From the NCBI RefSeq assembly GCF_032854445.1, contig NC_088304.1:24937704-25001703 (forward strand): DNA of 64,000 bases, given 5' to 3'. This DNA comes from Liolophura sinensis. Its lineage: Eukaryota > Mollusca > Polyplacophora > Chitonida > Chitonidae. Made by a program: the position numbers and the translations under genes. Positions 60,856-64,000 of this stretch are shown here, one piece after another. Positions within the stretch are counted from its first letter, which is position 1, and each line of letters starts with the position of its first letter. The notes beneath the pieces were generated by a model, which saw only the letters and a list, made by a program, of their open reading frames with translations, did no database searches and had not been told where the DNA came from.

Positions 60856-62479
60856 ATCCAAAGAAAAGAAATAACATTAAAACATACTGGGATAAATATT
60901 CCAAGTGAAGAAAGAAAAAGCCTAAAATTAAAAGAAAAATAATGGACTTGTTAACAACCACAAAGAACAGGTATTCCTTTTTATAATTCTTTTTCTTTTT
61001 TTTAAGCTATAGAAAATATTTGTTGATTAGTTTATTTTACACTGCTGTACCAACAGCTTAAGCCTGTGAGTGGTTTACCTCTGGTATGCCTATGGAACAG
61101 TTGTCGCCTGATTGTACATTTCAGTTGTTCAGACACATTACCAGACAAATGCAGTAACACCCTCAGCAGATGTACCAGTGTTGTTGTGGAATGGTAGAAG
61201 TGTGCTGAAAGTGTGCTAGTGGTGAACTGGTGGCTTTACTTTATCCTGGTTTTCATTCTTTGTGCAGTGAGCTCAATCTGTCTACTCATTTACAGTAGTT
61301 CTTTTACACAAGTTCCAAAAATGTATCAAAATGCAAGAGAAAGAACAGTAAAACTGAATAACTCCTTTTTTTATAAACAGAATGAAATCTACAGTATCTT
61401 CTAAAATTTTATGTCTTGGCTCAAGAATTTTTACATTTTAAACTTCTGTCCCTGATTAAAGTAAAGCTACAAATATCAAATCATGCCTAAAGTCACAAAA
61501 TGACAGCAGACCGCAGAAAGACTTTAAATTACACCACTATGACTTTGAAACATTTGAGCGTATGAACATACATACAGAATGATTATCAATGAATGGTAAA
61601 AACATAACGAATGTCACATTTGTAAATTCAACAATCATAAACATGTTCTCTGAGAAAATTAACAGCAAAGCACTTTACGATATTGGGACCGCTTTCACAA
61701 AGCTTTGTAAATCCAATATCTCATAACTTTTTATATTACAATACATAACACCTTAAAACAAAACAAATAATTTAACATTATTTATCTTAAGGAACAGGGT
61801 GAAAAGAGATCTAAATGGCCACAGCTGTTTCCTTCTGATGGGCTTGGCAACTCTGTAAAGTCATTTTTAACTCAGAATTCTTACGTAACCGTGTGATGCT
61901 CAAAATCAGAGAAACCTGAAACATAAGAACAAGTCACCCTATGCTCCCTAGTCTTAAACATAACAGCAGAAAGGGGTGTGGCCTGAAGTTACAGCAAAAA
62001 GTCCAGCCTGAAAAGCTGAAAATTATACCAAGGAGATGCTTTTAATTTCTTAATGTGATTGATCCTGCTTACTCTGGACTGCGATATCTCGGCAATCACA
62101 AAAATATAAAGGTATAAGTTTTAAACTTTGGGTGGGATGATCTTTTGATGCATATCTACATTTGGTCTGGTGTTGTGGTTCTTTCAAGAAGCCATGATTT
62201 TAACAGTGGAAAGTTACTGTTAAAATAAAAAGATTTACCAATTCTGTGAAAAGGGCACCTGAAACATGAGCTACTGCACGGGAAGGTTCAACCAATGCAG
62301 GAGCAGTTAACATCCTGTGGTACAAGCTACAGAGCGCTGCACACAGACCCCACCCCACCTCCAAACCCGTCCCCCTCCCCCTGATAATGCTGACTATTGA
62401 GTGCACAGTTGGTCATTTGTACTATAATGTACCACAACCACATTGTGGTGTTAGAGGACCAAACATAAGTATGATGCTA

Positions 62480-63377
62480 GTGTCAGAGTGTGCAAAGCTA
62501 TTTGCAAATATGGTCAGTAATATATTTTGGGATTTTTTCCTTGTATGGTGGGTATTTGGGAACACCTCTTGTATGGTGGGTATCTGGGACCACCTCATGC
62601 ATGGTGGGTATTTGGGAACACCCCTTGTATGGTTGGTATTTGGGACCACCTCTTGCATTGCGAGTCCTTGGGACCACCTCTTGCATGGTGGGTATTTGGG
62701 ATCACGTCTTGCATGGTGGGCATATGGGACCACTTCTTGCATGTTTGGTATTTGGGACCACCTCATGTATGGTGGGTATTTGGGACCACCTCTTGCATGG
62801 TGGGTATTTGGGACCACCTCTTGCATGGTGGGTATTTGGGACTACCTGCTGTATGGTGGGTATTTGGGACCACCTCTTGTATCGTGGGTATTTGGGACCA
62901 CCTCTTGTATCGTGGGTATTTTTGACCACCTCTTGTATGGTGGGTACTTGGGACCACCTCTTGCGGTATATCCTCTTTGCATAATAATGTACTAAATAGT
63001 GATGTGATGCCTGTCTAATAAATTTATTTGAATGTAAATTTGTTGTTTATATCACATCCATTTCATCTGAATTATGACCATATTTTATATGAATATATTA
63101 AAAATATAAATATGATTAAAATTCAGGCTGAATACATTTGTTGGCTGAAAAGACCAAATTGTATAACAATTTCAAATACATTTATTAAACACCATTCACA
63201 TCCTCATTTAGAACATTATCGAAGTGGTTCCAAATACCCACCATACAAAATTATTTTCAAGTGTCTTTTTCACTTTAAATCAAATTAAAAAAAATAATAT
63301 TGAAAATTGTATTGACAAGTAACTGTTCACTCTCTTCAATCTGAACTTTTATGTCCTTTTTATGTTTTCTCCACCTT
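62480..63377. mobile_element. Second copy of the MITE-like element, expanded by a minisatellite
   Basis: The right end (CTTCAATCTGAACTTTTATG and CCTTTTTATGTTTTCTCCAC) is the reverse complement of the left end of the 34.66 kb copy. The left part (GTCAGAGTGTGCAAAGCTAT) aligns to that copy's left arm. The left arm carries a 28-bp tandem array. Confidence 0.7.
62535..62970. repeat. 28-bp minisatellite within a MITE arm, about 15 copies
   Basis: Units of GGTGGGTATTTGGGACCACC followed by TCTTGCAT. The period is not a multiple of 3, so the same pseudo-protein appears in several frames on both strands. Confidence 0.92.
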
Positions 63378-63556
63378 CACGTGATTGTGCAGTACCATTT
63401 CGATTTAAAGTTGTGCAGGCCCTCTCCCATTCAGCACTAAGTGGTATGTATACATGTAGGAACTGGACAGTACCATACGTTTTCTGTCTGGCTGTGAAAG
63501 CAATAAAAACATGTATAACAGGCGGACAAAAAAATCATACTGGAGCCATTCCGCTA

Positions 63557-63764
63557 TCAGCTGTTGCACTCTTTCTCTCGCTTCTCGAACGCTTGATGTG
63601 CTTTCTCTAAATCAGAGATGACATCCAGTATGTGGGCAACTGACGCCATCTGTTCGTCTCCAAGAGCCACACTGTTAGAGATGCTGGTAATACTTCCTGT
63701 TTCTCCGGTCTCATTCTGGGACAACGACTGAACAACGGATGATTCTGTCTCCATGTATTTACAT
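63557..63764 (-). CDS. Last exon of an unidentified protein
   Basis: The minus-strand acceptor is TTATCTTTTCCAG and the stop TGA is at 63559-63557. In the phase set by the upstream exon it reads CKYMETESSVVQSLSQNETG, a Ser/Thr-rich stretch, then ALGDEQMASVAHILDVISDL and EKAHQAFEKREKECNS at the C-terminus. The end looks like an amphipathic helix or coiled coil. I do not recognise the family. It is transcribed toward the EFCAB5-like gene (tail to tail). Confidence 0.78.
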
Positions 63765-63925
63765 CTGGAAAAGATAAGCAAGTTGAACAGTTTAATTTAT
63801 TTGTTGTTTAGGTCACCTCCCCCATAAAACCTAACACTGCCCAAACATTCTGTCTCTATCTACAAACAATTACATGTAAATGATATTTTCATAGTTTTAG
63901 ATTTGAAACTGTGTCTTCCACATAC

Positions 63926-64000
63926 CTCAGGATATCCCGTCCCTGGTAAAGCTGGGAGTAGATGGTCTGGGCCTCTATATCAGGGTCCAGGGGATCTCGC
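63926..64000 (-). CDS. Penultimate exon of the same unidentified protein (partial)
   Basis: The minus-strand open frame runs into the window edge and ends at donor CTGAG/GTATGT (63925-63921). It encodes RDPLDPDIEAQTIYSQLYQG then RDIL, and its two spare bases join the next exon to give Arg. The helix-rich composition matches the last exon. Identity is unknown; a search with the combined two-exon peptide would settle it. Confidence 0.75.

Larger units (their letters stand above)
58401..63556. other. Intergenic / 3'-UTR interval
   Basis: Space between two convergent genes. It contains SINE copies (58548-58760 and 59159-59505), a TA microsatellite (about 60814-60852), a dispersed-repeat fragment (about 61090-61260), and a MITE with an internal 28-bp minisatellite (about 62480-63377). 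The minus-strand gene's 3' end is not fixed: AATAAA on the minus strand occurs near 63181, 63020 and 59555. The long frames at 62387-62995 are minisatellite translations. Confidence 0.5.

Noticed and set aside
62387-62995. 202-codon plus-strand frame with WWVFGTTSCM repeats
   Set aside because: 28-bp minisatellite translated in three frames on both strands.

Overview
This is a eukaryotic, AT-rich, intron-dominated window from an animal genome. The proteins are metazoan, and the tRNA-derived SINEs (3' tails of AAATAAATAAATAAA after a terminal GTAAAACACCAATCAAAT-type block, or GAGTGAGTGAGTG-type ends) have the look of a spiralian such as a mollusc or brachiopod. The species cannot be fixed from sequence alone. 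There are no bacterial operons, CRISPR arrays or canonical tRNA/rRNA genes. Almost all long open frames are translations of minisatellites, not genes.

Layout. (1) About 1-31,490, minus strand: the 5' part of a Slingshot (SSH) cofilin-phosphatase gene. Coding exon 1 is at 31157-31219 and exon 2 at 11405-11454, separated by a 19.7 kb intron full of minisatellites and SINEs. The rest of the gene (SSH-N, DEK-C and phosphatase domains) lies below coordinate 1. (2) About 31,470-31,530: a probable bidirectional promoter with a 5'-UTR donor for the divergent gene. (3) 32,630-58,400, plus strand: an essentially complete EFCAB5-like gene, reconstructed here as 21 coding exons and about 1,455 residues. 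It has an N-terminal Dpy-30-type dimerisation motif, a degenerate and a canonical EF-hand, two GAF-like segments, and a C-terminus resembling the base of the dynein heavy-chain stalk. The low-complexity exon 8 carries three frameshifts. A 200-N gap lies in intron 11. (4) 58,400-63,550: intergenic or 3'-UTR sequence with SINEs, a MITE and minisatellites. (5) 63,557-64,000, minus strand: the last two exons of an unidentified, probably helical or coiled-coil protein that runs off the window.

The SSH/EFCAB5 head-to-head pair matches, from memory, human SSH2/EFCAB5 on 17q11.2, so the arrangement may be an ancient conserved linkage. Slingshot acts on actin dynamics; EFCAB5 has an axonemal/ciliary look (Dpy-30 motif, EF-hands, dynein-like tail).

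The strongest unexplained theme is tandem amplification seeded by functional sequence. In EFCAB5, two separate exons have had their 3' ends plus 5' splice sites amplified downstream (about 130-bp units at 45.5-46.3 kb; about 80-bp units at 47.6-48.4 kb). A 21-bp array resembling a 3' splice site sits at 55.3-56.0 kb. Elsewhere a 34-bp array spans a SINE insertion junction, and a 28-bp array lies inside a MITE terminal repeat.
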